Source of the DNA: SMWC01 sp964466315 | GTDB taxonomy: Bacteria > Pseudomonadota > Gammaproteobacteria > Steroidobacterales > Rariloculaceae | Assembly: GCA_964466315.1 (NCBI GenBank) | Contig: CAYXNS010000006.1 | Coordinates: 18,583 to 82,582 of the forward strand | DNA length: 64,000 nucleotides | Reading direction: 5' to 3' | Shown here: positions 8,748 to 16,712 of the stretch, piece after piece | Position numbering within the stretch: the first letter of the stretch is position 1 | Layout of the letters: every line of letters begins with the position of its first letter | Position numbers and translations under genes: made by a program | Notes under the pieces: model-generated | What the model saw: only the letters and a program-made list of their open reading frames with translations | The model's database searches: none | Told to the model about the DNA's origin: nothing

Positions 8748-9317
8748 CTAGCCGACATTCCCGGCACTGAGCAAAAACCATCCGAGAACTGCGATTAATG
8801 CGGCACCCGTCGCGATGGCGATCCAGACAAGACGCTTCGACTCGAAATGCCGGATCTCACCCCCGAGCCGCTCGGCATCCTCATCGAGATCGGCCGCGAG
8901 ACGGGAAAAAAAGTCGTCCGCAAGCTTGCGGGTCGCGGCAACGACCAGCCGGGAACCGAGTTGCGCCAAACGCCCACCGACCTGAAACTCCGATGTATAA
9001 CTCAGTATCGTCGAGTCGCCGTTTTCCGTGAGTTCGACGTCGGCGAAACCCTGCCCGAAACCGATAGCGCCAGCCTTGCCATCGCCTTGCAGTCGATAGC
9101 GCTCCGGCGGCGCTGCTGCCGCGATCTCCAGATTGGTCCGAAACGTTGCTTTTACGGGACCGATCGCGAGTTTCACGCGTGCACGATACCGATCCGCGCT
9201 CACCTGTTCTAGTTCTTCGCAACCGGGTATGCAGCGGCGCAGGATCTCCGCATCCATGAGCGCTCGCCAGGCCTCATCTCGACCAAGCGCGAGGCGATAT
9301 TCGCCGGAGATATCCAT
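8748..9317 (-). CDS. CoxG-like SRPBCC protein with C-terminal membrane anchor
   Basis: This 189-residue protein begins MDISGEYRLA and has the CoxG/SRPBCC pattern (LMDAEILRRCIPGCEEL near residues 22-38, then a VKATFRTNLEI strand). It ends in one hydrophobic helix (about 165-187) that would anchor it to the membrane. In carboxydotrophs CoxG is implicated in membrane recruitment of the molybdenum enzyme, so a similar role is likely here. It is the first gene of the minus-strand cluster; its promoter should lie just above 9317. Confidence 0.88.
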   Translation of the reverse strand: MDISGEYRLALGRDEAWRALMDAEILRRCIPGCEELEQVSADRYRARVKLAIGPVKATFRTNLEIAAAAPPERYRLQGDGKAGAIGFGQGFADVELTENGDSTILSYTSEFQVGGRLAQLGSRLVVAATRKLADDFFSRLAADLDEDAERLGGEIRHFESKRLVWIAIATGAALIAVLGWFLLSAGNVG

Positions 9318-9734
9318 TGCAAGCCACCCGGGTGACGAAGATGGAGGACTGGGCCGCTCGACAGCGACGGTGAGTCCGAGTTGACTTCGTACCGGTCGTG
9401 ATTATCCTTCCAAAGCCTTGCGTGAACAATAAGACCCTTGCTTGACGCTCCCCGTGCGAAAGATCTCTCTTACCCTGGTTTTCGCCGCAACCCTCATTCA
9501 GCGCACAGTGTCGGCACAGGAAAGTACGACGGTAAGAATCTCAACTGGGTCGGTTCGACTCTAAAGTACACGGGTATCGTTGCCGTCATCGACTCCGCGC
9601 CGGCGATGCCGATCTAGTGAACCGCGCACTGACCGCGCCCGAAGATATCGTCCTGGAGACAGACAGCATCCTCGGCCCGGTGGATCGACCTCTCGATAGT
9701 GGCCCCATTTCTTGTTGAAGACCCGCGCCTAGAT
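9318..9734. other. 417-nt region without an intact gene
   Basis: It lies between two minus-strand genes. It contains the short signal-peptide-like reading frame described separately (9454-9564, plus strand) and a further plus-strand stretch (about 9603-9717) that translates to ADADLVNRALTAPEDIVLE and onward without a start or recognisable family. It reads as decayed coding sequence plus the promoter region of the molybdenum/UbiD cluster. No terminator or RNA gene was recognised. Confidence 0.5.
9454..9564 (+). pseudogene. Orphan signal-peptide remnant of a lost exported protein
   Basis: A GTG-initiated 36-codon frame encodes MRKISLTLVFAATLIQ followed by RTVSAQE. This is a textbook Sec signal (basic n-region, hydrophobic core, Ala-x-Ala-like cleavage before QE). 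It stops after only 14 more residues. It is either the 5' stub of a deleted gene or a very small exported peptide; the stub reading is preferred because unassignable frame-disrupted sequence follows. Confidence 0.35.
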
Positions 9735-10712
9735 CTACAGATTCGCCGTCTCTCCAGGTGTGCAGATGCGATGGGCGAGGCGATCGGCGACCTCGCTCAC
9801 CTTCACGACAAGCACATCGCACGGAAGCTTGTCGAGTACGCGTTCGGCGGTGCTACCGACGAAGACCCGCTTGAGAGCGCTGCGTGAGGTTGCCCCCATA
9901 ACGACAAGATCGGCCTCGAGCTGCTCTGCCAACCTGACCAACAATTCCTGGGGGGCCCCCTGATAAACGTGCGAACTCGCAGAGTTAATCGAAGTTTCTT
10001 CGAGTAGAGTCTGTAACGCGGCTCGATGCCGCTTCTCCAGAGTCTCGGTTAGAACTCTCACGGAAGATGCGAGCGGTGTCGCGATCGTATCTGCAGCCGC
10101 AGCTATCGCGGGTGCGGGATCGAAAGCATGGATGACATGCAGATCGGCATCGATTTCTGAGCTGATGTCGTTAGCCGCGGATAGAATGATGCGATCGAGC
10201 TCGGCTGGTTTATCGTGGGAGTGAAGTGGATCAACCGCCGCTATGACATTCGGCCGCTCCGAGATCGGTCGCGGTTTGACGAGCAGCAGTGGGGCCGGAC
10301 AACCGCGAATAAGGTTCCAATCCGTATTCGAGAAGATCGATCGTTTCAGGAGTGGGTGATAGTGAGTGTCTTTCACGACAATCGACGGCCTCACTTCCAC
10401 GGCCTTGCAGATAATCCCCTCGTCGAGCGGGTGGTTCCACCGCGCATCGACGGATACCCTGAGCCCCTGTGCCCTCACTGATTGGGCAAGCAACCGAAGT
10501 TTTCTGATATCTCTGTCCAATATGCGCCGTTTGGCCTTTTCCAACGCGACAGGATCGAAACTCTGCTCGCTCAGGAGAAATTGATCGTAATCGCAGATGA
10601 ACAGCTCCAAGCGTGCGCCCAGCCTCTGTCCGAGCCATATGGCACGATCGACGGCCGGCTGTGAATAGGGGGTTGGATCCACAACGACCAGAATATGATC
10701 ACACGCGCCCAT
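9735..10712 (-). CDS. Tandem universal stress protein (UspE-like)
   Basis: This 325-residue protein has two Usp domains (about residues 1-150 and 155-310). The second ends with MGATSRSALKRVFVGS and then TAERVLDKLPCDVLVVK, a slightly altered form of the Usp nucleotide-binding loop (the second Gly is Ser). UspE-type proteins respond to oxygen limitation and other stress. It is transcribed divergently from the FixL-like kinase gene 66 nt away, so the two probably share regulation by the FixLJ pair. That link is inferred from position. Confidence 0.85.
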   Translation of the reverse strand: MGACDHILVVVDPTPYSQPAVDRAIWLGQRLGARLELFICDYDQFLLSEQSFDPVALEKAKRRILDRDIRKLRLLAQSVRAQGLRVSVDARWNHPLDEGIICKAVEVRPSIVVKDTHYHPLLKRSIFSNTDWNLIRGCPAPLLLVKPRPISERPNVIAAVDPLHSHDKPAELDRIILSAANDISSEIDADLHVIHAFDPAPAIAAAADTIATPLASSVRVLTETLEKRHRAALQTLLEETSINSASSHVYQGAPQELLVRLAEQLEADLVVMGATSRSALKRVFVGSTAERVLDKLPCDVLVVKVSEVADRLAHRICTPGETANL

Positions 10713-10742
10713 GCGATGTACTCAGCCTATAGGTCTACCCTT

Positions 10743-10770
10743 TATACTTTGCACAGAGAGACGGGATAAT
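10743..10770 (+). promoter_or_regulatory. Possible -10 elements upstream of the fixL-like gene
   Basis: The short divergent spacer contains TATACT (10743-10748) and GATAAT (10765-10770), both good -10 hexamers for the plus strand. No convincing -35 hexamer is present, consistent with an activated promoter. If GATAAT is used, transcription would begin almost at the GTG codon at 10779, favouring the ATG at 10806 as the translated start. Confidence 0.35.
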
Positions 10771-10778
10771 CGGGTCAA

Positions 10779-11930
10779 GTGCCTAAGTTTCTTCGGGATC
10801 TACTTATGGATGGCGATTCACACAATCCGAAAATGCCGGACGCGGCGGAATTCCAGGCGCTACTGGACACCGCCGTCGACGGCATCATCGTCATCGATAT
10901 CACGGGGAGAATTCTTCAGTTCAATCCCGCGGCTGAACGCCTGTTCGGCTACTTCGGGGTCGAGGTAATTGGCTCGGATGTGGGTATTCTCATGCCCGAG
11001 CCGGACAAAGCTCGGCATGGTGAATACCTGGAGAGATATCTTCGGACAGGCGAACCGCACATCATCGGAATCGGCCGGGAAGTCCTGGGCGAGCGCGCCA
11101 ATGGCGAGGTGTTTCCGCTCTACATATCGGTCGGCGACGCCGGCGGAGGGCGGTTTGTCGGCATCGTCCGCGACCTCTCCGCGGAAAAGGCCGCGCAGGA
11201 AGAGACCCGTGCCTTGCAGAGTCGCTTGGCTGAAGTCGGCCGATTCAGCCTGATGGGCGAGATGGCCGCCGGACTCGCCCATGAGATTAACCAGCCACTC
11301 AGCGCCATCACCACCTACTCCCAGGCGAACGAGCGAATCATCACGCAGAATCCAATCGACATCGAAGGGCTCGCGGACTCCTGCGGTAAGATCTCCGAGC
11401 AGGCGCTCCGCGCCGGGCAGATCGTCCAGAATCTTCGCAGCTTCGTCCGCAGGGACTCCCCCCATAAAGAACGCCTCGACGTCAATCAAGTGGTCACGGA
11501 TGTGTTCGACCTGATTCAAGCCGATGCGCGGACAGAGGGCATTGTCGTGTCGGCGGATCTTGCGCAGAATCTACCCCCGGTGTTAGGCCAGGCTATTCAG
11601 TTGCAGCAAGTTCTCTTGAATCTGACTCATAATGCGGTCGATGCGATGCGAGAAGGTCTCCAAAAGCACGAGGGAATCCAGGTACGTACCGAAGCGGTCC
11701 AGAACGATACTGTAAGAGTCATCGTGACCGATCACGGCCATGGCGTTTCACCGCACCTAGGGGATGACGTCTTTCATCCATTCATCTCGACAAAACCGGA
11801 AGGGCTCGGCGTCGGGCTCGCGATCAGTAAGACCATCATTCAGGCCCATGACGGCGAGCTCTATCACAAACCGAATCCGGCCGGAGGCACTGTATTCGGC
11901 TTCTCGCTACCGATCGATCAGGAGAACTAG
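10779..11930 (+). CDS. fixL: FixL-like haem-PAS oxygen sensor histidine kinase
   Basis: This 383-residue soluble kinase has one PAS domain (about 25-140), a HisKA domain with phospho-acceptor His168 in AGLAHEINQPL, and an HATPase domain (about 260-380). The PAS domain matches the FixL haem pocket: proximal His80 in KARHGEYLERY, His94 in GEPH and the oxygen-sensing Arg100 in IIGIGR, with the same spacing as His200/His214/Arg220 of Bradyrhizobium FixL. It should autophosphorylate when oxygen is low and pass phosphate to the adjacent FixJ. There are no membrane segments. The listed start is GTG; ATG at 10806 is an alternative that leaves all domains intact. Confidence 0.9.
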   Translation: MPKFLRDLLMDGDSHNPKMPDAAEFQALLDTAVDGIIVIDITGRILQFNPAAERLFGYFGVEVIGSDVGILMPEPDKARHGEYLERYLRTGEPHIIGIGREVLGERANGEVFPLYISVGDAGGGRFVGIVRDLSAEKAAQEETRALQSRLAEVGRFSLMGEMAAGLAHEINQPLSAITTYSQANERIITQNPIDIEGLADSCGKISEQALRAGQIVQNLRSFVRRDSPHKERLDVNQVVTDVFDLIQADARTEGIVVSADLAQNLPPVLGQAIQLQQVLLNLTHNAVDAMREGLQKHEGIQVRTEAVQNDTVRVIVTDHGHGVSPHLGDDVFHPFISTKPEGLGVGLAISKTIIQAHDGELYHKPNPAGGTVFGFSLPIDQEN

Positions 11931-11933
11931 AAC

Positions 11934-12545
11934 ATGGGTCACAGCACACCCCTCGTTTACGTCGTGGATGACGACGATGCGATTCGCGACTCCCTTATGA
12001 TGCTGCTACGGTCCATCGGCCTCGCAGGCCAGTCGTACGCATCGGCGACAGATTTTCTCGATGCGTACGACCCAAAACAGCATAGCTGCTTGATAACCGA
12101 CATTCGGATGCCAGGCATGAGCGGGCTCGATCTGCAACGGGAGTTAAGGGAGCACGGTGCACCGATCCCCATTATCTTGATTACCGGGCACGGCGATGTA
12201 CCGATGGCGGTGGAAGCGATGAAAGAAGGCGCGCTGGATTTCATCGAGAAACCGTTTCGTGATCAGGAGCTGCTGGATCGCGTCCAACAAGCCTTGACCT
12301 GGGATGACGACCACCGCTCCAAGAATCTGGAGGCGCTCAGCATCCAGGAGCGGCTGGCTACACTGACGCCGAGAGAATCCGAGGTTATGGACCTCGTTGT
12401 TCAGGGACACGCGAATAAAGTCATCGCGCAGGACCTCGGCGTGAGTCAACGAACGGTCGAGATTCATCGCGCACGCGTGATGGAGAAGATGAATATGCGG
12501 TCATTGGCCGCTCTCGTGCGAGCCATAGAAAAAACCAGAATCTGA
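11934..12545 (+). CDS. fixJ: FixJ-like response regulator
   Basis: This 203-residue protein has an N-terminal receiver domain with the acidic pocket VDDDD (about 11-15), phosphorylatable Asp56 in LITDIRMPG and Lys in FIEKPF. The C-terminal LuxR-type helix-turn-helix contains LTPRESEVMDLVVQG, NKVIAQDLGVSQRTVEIHRA and MEKM. It starts 3 nt after the kinase stop. It would act as the transcriptional output of the oxygen sensor. No FixK or cbb3 oxidase gene is in the window, so its targets are not visible. Confidence 0.93.
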   Translation: MGHSTPLVYVVDDDDAIRDSLMMLLRSIGLAGQSYASATDFLDAYDPKQHSCLITDIRMPGMSGLDLQRELREHGAPIPIILITGHGDVPMAVEAMKEGALDFIEKPFRDQELLDRVQQALTWDDDHRSKNLEALSIQERLATLTPRESEVMDLVVQGHANKVIAQDLGVSQRTVEIHRARVMEKMNMRSLAALVRAIEKTRI

Positions 12546-12611
12546 CCACCGCCCGATCCGCTGCCGGTGTACTCCGAGACTCCCTAGAGATCATGCAACC
12601 GGGGTATCTAC

Positions 12612-14668
12612 GTGTTTGAGATGGCACTCAGCGCAGCCGAGATCGTGTTCGATCCGGCGCGGCTTAGTTTCGTGGCGCTTGGCGTGCTCATCGGGTTGTC
12701 ATTGGGTGTAATCCCTGGGCTGGGGGGCGTCGTCGGATTGTCTTTGCTCCTGCCGTTCACGTTCGACATGGATCCTCTGACGGCCCTGGCATTTCTCGTC
12801 GGACTGCAGGCCGTCGTCGTGACATCGGACACCATCCCCGCCGTTCTATTCGGCGTGCCCGGTACCGTCGGGTCCGCCGCAACGATCCTCGACGGCCACC
12901 CGATGGCGAAGCAAGGCCTCGCGGCCCGTGCTTTTGGCGCGGCTTTCTCAGCATCCGTGATCGGTGGGTTGTTCGGCGCACTGTTTCTTGCGTTCAGCGT
13001 ACCGATACTCCGCCCGTTCATACTGAGCTTCGGATCCCCAGAATTACTCGCATTCTGCGTCTTCGGCCTCTCACTGGTCGGCGTCCTGAGCGGCGGGACC
13101 AAGCTTAAGGGGCTCGCGGCAGCGGCCATCGGCGTCATGATTGCAACGGTTGGCGAAGAGCCGAACACAGCGGCGGAGCGCTGGACTTTCGACCTGCTCT
13201 ATCTACTCGAGGGAATCCCACTGGTACCGCTCGCGCTCGGATTGTTCGCGATCCCGGAACTCGCGGATATGGCGATCAGCAGAAAGCCGCTACCGACACA
13301 CCACCGAGTCACGAACCGCTGGGATCAGCTCGCGGGAATCAGAGATACGTTCTCGAATTTCTTCCTCGTGATTCGGGGTTCGGGGATCGGCTCCGTACTC
13401 GGGGCCGTGCCCGGTATCGGCGCCGCCGTGATCGACTGGGTTGCCTATGGCCATGCATTGCGATCGGAGAAAGGTGCGGCGGAGAGTTTTGGTAAAGGTG
13501 ACGTGCGCGGTGTCATCGCCTCGGAGAGTTCCAATAACGCCAAGGAAGGCGGTGCGCTCATCTCTACGATCGCCTTCGGCGTGCCCGCCACGGCAGCGAT
13601 GGCATTGCTACTCGGCGCATTTCTCATTCACGGTCTCGCGCCGGGCCCGCAAATGCTCACCGATCGCCTTGACGTGACCTATACCCTCGTGTGGACATTG
13701 GCGATCGCGAATATTCTCGGTTCAGGGATCTGTTTCGCGTTCGCAAACCAGTTGGCGAGTATCGCGCGAGTCCGAATCGGTATTCTCGTTCCCGTCGTAC
13801 TATCGATAACCTTTGTCGGCGCATTTCAGGGCANNNNNNNNNNATTGTCGCGTTACTCGGTTTCGGCATCCTGGGCTGGATCATGAAGCGTGTGCAATGG
13901 CCACGGCCACCATTATTGCTCGGCCTGGTACTTGGCGGTTTGATCGAGCGCTACATGTTCATCTCGTTTCAACGATACGGCCTCGACTGGCTGACCCGGC
14001 CAATCGTGTTGGCAGTCTTCGCCGTTACGCTCTACGGAATATTGAAGCCCGCCGTGAGCAGCTATCTCAAGCGACGCGGAGAGGCGCGGCTGAAACTCGT
14101 TATCGGGTTCCAGCAGAATCGAGTCGGTCCTGACACCATTTTCAGCGGCATCGTATTGTTGTTCTTCGCGGCCTGCCTGATCGGTTCTTGGAACTGGGAG
14201 CTCGGAGCGAGACTCGTTCCACAGGCCGTGAGTTGGGCCGGAGTGCTTTTCTGCGGTGGACACTTACTCGCGACATTTTTCGTCAACACGGTCGGACCGC
14301 TTCCTGAAGACAGCACGAGTTCGGTAGCTGACTCCGTTTCTTCCGCGCGTTTCGACCTTACCGACGAGTTCGCACATCTGTCCGCGCGAGAAGTCAGCAT
14401 GCGCTCCGCACGATATTTCGGTTGGTGTATCGGACTGCTCGGTGCGGCGCTGCTCATCGGCCTTCTGCCGGCGATGCTGATATTTCTCATCGGCTATATT
14501 CGCGTCGAGGGCCGCGAGCAATGGCCCATGGCGACGGCGGTCACCGTGGCCACGTGGACCGCGTGGTACATCCTGTTCCACCAGGTGCTCAGGGTTCCGT
14601 GGCCGACAACCCTGCTCGGCGATCTGCTCCCGGTTCTACGGAGCTCGAATCTAACGAATCTGCTGTAG
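12612..14668 (+). CDS. TctA-TctB fusion permease of a tripartite tricarboxylate transporter (interrupted by an assembly gap)
   Basis: The N-terminal part (12612 to the gap, about 407 residues) is TctA: the GVIPGLGGVVGLSLLLPFTF motif, the duplicated GAVPGIGAAVIDW motif and an ASESSNNAKEGGALI segment. After the N run the reading continues in another frame (codons from 13844) for about 275 residues: the end of TctA, then a soluble linker and a four-helix C-terminal domain (about 14125-14668) resembling TctB (LPAMLIFLIGYIRVEGREQW, then TAWYILFHQVLRVPWP). It would be a 10- to 14-helix inner-membrane carboxylate importer. No TctC binding protein is adjacent. The frame change is explained if the true gap is 8 or 11 nt. 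Confidence 0.85.
13834..13843. other. Scaffold gap (10 N) within tctA-tctB
   Basis: Ten N of arbitrary length. Upstream codons end with ...AFQG plus one base, and downstream codons resume at 13844 (IVALLGFG). Restoring one frame needs 8 or 11 bases (2 modulo 3), so no true frameshift has to be assumed. Confidence 0.95.
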
Positions 14669-14725
14669 GAATGGCGCCTGGGCCGCGATACACCGCATAG
14701 CCTCGCCTCAAACGGCGGTGATACC

Positions 14726-14753
14726 TAAAAAGGGGCCAGATCCCTTTTTTCAG
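14726..14753. terminator. Bidirectional hairpin, copy 1 of a dispersed GGG/CCC repeat
   Basis: TAAAAAGGGGCCAGATCCCTTTTTTCAG folds as an A-run/GGG stem against CCC/T-run with a short loop, so it can terminate transcription from both sides. It lies between the convergent tctA-tctB and rraA genes. Its 19-bp core (14732-14750) recurs exactly, inverted, at 54825-54843. Its right end supplies the TGA stop of rraA. Confidence 0.65.
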
Positions 14754-15232
14754 CCGGCGAGCAGCAGAATACCATCCTGGTCGGCGAATACGCGGTCGTC
14801 GGGCGTGCATACGGTGTCCCCGAGATCGACCGGTAAAGCGGTGTCGCCCTCGCCTTTGCGCACGGACTTTCTCGGTGTCGCGGCAAGCGCCATGATGCCG
14901 GTGTCGAGTTCAGCGAGCGTCGCTCGATCCCGGACACAGCCGAAGACGACGACGCCCTCCCAGCCGTTCTCCTGCGCCATTCCTGCAATGGCATCACCGA
15001 CGAGCGCGCAGCGATACGACCCACCTCCGTCCACGATCATGACCTTGCCGTGCCCTGGAGTCTGCGCCAACTCGCGAACGCGGGAGTTGTCCTCGAAGCA
15101 TTTCACCGTCGTCGCTCGCCCGCAGAAGTGCCTGCGACCGCCGAAATGTGTGAATACGGTCGACGGGACTCGGGCCTGCTCCGGGAATTTGTCGTAGAGG
15201 TCGCAGGTCGATGAGAAGTTTTCGCCGGTCAT
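14750..15232 (-). CDS. rraA: RraA family protein (RNase E regulator / aldolase-like fold)
   Basis: This 160-residue protein matches the length of E. coli RraA (161) and has the family core GKVMIVDGGGSYRCALVGD and GWEGVVVFGCVRD, with the conserved Arg-Asp pair also used by class II HMG/oxaloacetate aldolases. It may inhibit RNase E or act as a small-molecule aldolase; sequence alone does not separate these. The stop codon falls within the hairpin repeat at 14726-14753, so the last few residues may have been trimmed by repeat insertion. It is convergent with the upstream carboxylate permease gene. Confidence 0.85.
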   Translation of the reverse strand: MTGENFSSTCDLYDKFPEQARVPSTVFTHFGGRRHFCGRATTVKCFEDNSRVRELAQTPGHGKVMIVDGGGSYRCALVGDAIAGMAQENGWEGVVVFGCVRDRATLAELDTGIMALAATPRKSVRKGEGDTALPVDLGDTVCTPDDRVFADQDGILLLAG

Positions 15233-15296
15233 ATCAGTTCCTTCATAAGAATCGCGACGAGGGCGTCGCTACTGCGTCGGTCGATGCCACTGCAGC

Positions 15297-16073
15297 TTAG
15301 GGTTCGCGCTTCGCTTCCTGCCAGAGACTCTCGAGGCGGTCGATATCGAATGCCCGCCAGTCTCCTCCTGCTGCGTCAACCTTGTTTTCCACGCGCCGAA
15401 AGCGCTGCTCGAAACGCCGATTTGCGCCGCGAAGACAAGCCTCGGGATCGAGCTTCAGGTGCCGACAGATGTTCGCCAATGCGAACAGGACATCGCCCAT
15501 CTCGGCTGTCATCGCGTCCTCGCTGCCGGTCTCGTGCGCTTCGTCCAGCTCTTGCAGTTCTTCGTCGAGCTTGGCCCGCGCCCCGGCGACTGTGGGCCAA
15601 TCGAATCCCACCCGGGCTGCGCGGCGGCCGAGCTTCGTCGCGCGAGTCAGCGCCGGGAGCGCTGTCGCAACGCCATCCAACAGGCTCTCGCGGTCACTCT
15701 CATCCGCCTCGGCATCTTTGAGGGCATCCCAGGCCAGCGTTTGAGCAGCCGCAGTATCCACGACCCCGTCAGCGAAAACATGCGGGTGCCGGCGCGTCAT
15801 CTTGTCGCAGATCGCGTCGACGACGGCGCCGAAATCGAACGCACCCGACTCCTGCGCCATGCGGGCGTGATAGACGACCTGGAGCAGGAGATCGCCAAGT
15901 TCGTCCTTGAGACCCTGAAGGTCGCCCCGGGCGACCGCATCCGCAACCTCATAGGCCTCCTCGATCGTATAGGGCGCTATCGTCGCGAAGGTCTGTTCGC
16001 GGTCCCAGGGGCAACCTGAATCCGGATCCCGGAGCTGAACCATAATTTCAAGTAAATTATCTATAGTTCTCAT
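15297..16073 (-). CDS. mazG: Nucleoside triphosphate pyrophosphohydrolase MazG
   Basis: This 258-residue protein has two MazG domains. The first carries the motif CPWDREQTFATIAPYTIEEA and DELGDLLLQVVYHARMAQE; the second carries the acidic helices around ELQELDEAHETG and EMGDVLFALANI. It hydrolyses non-canonical or excess NTPs to NMP and pyrophosphate. The first 14 codons are unusually AT-rich compared with the rest of the gene, part of an AT-rich island at the junction with the next gene. It is probably co-transcribed with the NUDIX gene downstream. Confidence 0.93.
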   Translation of the reverse strand: MRTIDNLLEIMVQLRDPDSGCPWDREQTFATIAPYTIEEAYEVADAVARGDLQGLKDELGDLLLQVVYHARMAQESGAFDFGAVVDAICDKMTRRHPHVFADGVVDTAAAQTLAWDALKDAEADESDRESLLDGVATALPALTRATKLGRRAARVGFDWPTVAGARAKLDEELQELDEAHETGSEDAMTAEMGDVLFALANICRHLKLDPEACLRGANRRFEQRFRRVENKVDAAGGDWRAFDIDRLESLWQEAKREP

Positions 16074-16090
16074 AACCCTTTATTAATTAA

Positions 16091-16705
16091 TTATTTATTT
16101 ATAAGCCTAGTAAGATTTCTCAATATCGTTGCGGTAGCACCCCAGACATAGTGCCCCGCATAGTCGAACTCGTACATCCACAGTGTCGTGCCAAAGCGGT
16201 CGCGTGTGCTCAAACGAAGGTTGTCGGCACCGAACAGAAACTCCAGCGGCACTTCGAAAACGTCGGCAACTTCGGAATGATCCAGAACCGCTTCAAACTC
16301 AGCTTCGACGAACCCGACAACAGGCGTAATCAGAAACCCTGTGCCGGTCAGAATCTCCTGCATCGAGCCCGCGACCGAAACGAGTTCGGGCTGCAAGCCG
16401 ACCTCCTCCTCAGCTTCGCGCAGGGCCGTGGCCACGGGGCCCGTATCGTCGGCCTCGATCCGGCCGCCCGGGAAGCTGACTTGCCCCGGATGATCCGAAA
16501 GATGAGCCGCGCGCTCCGTCAGGATCACATGGAGCCCCGCCGCTCTCTCTACCAGTCCCAGCAGCACCGCGGCCGAACTCGGCGAATCGGTCAGAAAATC
16601 GCGGAGTTCCTGGGACACGGGGCCGCGCGCCTGGGCCAGCAGCCCCTCCAGCGGATCGGCCGGCTCTCGGACATGCGCGAGTCGTTTCTCGATCAGAGCG
16701 CGCAA
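16091..16705 (-). CDS. NUDIX hydrolase, CoA pyrophosphatase (NudL-like)
   Basis: This 204-residue protein has the NUDIX box as GGRIEADDTGPVATALREAE followed by EEVGL (about residues 76-100) and, ahead of it, the HPGQVSFPGG segment characteristic of NudL/CoA pyrophosphatases. It would cleave CoA and acyl-CoA to phosphopantetheine and 3',5'-ADP. The gene ends in an AT-rich island (about 16035-16112), where its last dozen codons use A/T-rich choices. It lies 7 nt after fumC on the same strand. Confidence 0.9.
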   Translation of the reverse strand: MRALIEKRLAHVREPADPLEGLLAQARGPVSQELRDFLTDSPSSAAVLLGLVERAAGLHVILTERAAHLSDHPGQVSFPGGRIEADDTGPVATALREAEEEVGLQPELVSVAGSMQEILTGTGFLITPVVGFVEAEFEAVLDHSEVADVFEVPLEFLFGADNLRLSTRDRFGTTLWMYEFDYAGHYVWGATATILRNLTRLINK

Positions 16706-16712
16706 CGACCAG

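Noticed and set aside
13691..14668. Apparent frameshift in the TctA gene
   Set aside because: The frame change coincides with a 10-N scaffold gap of unknown true length, so it is not evidence for mutation.
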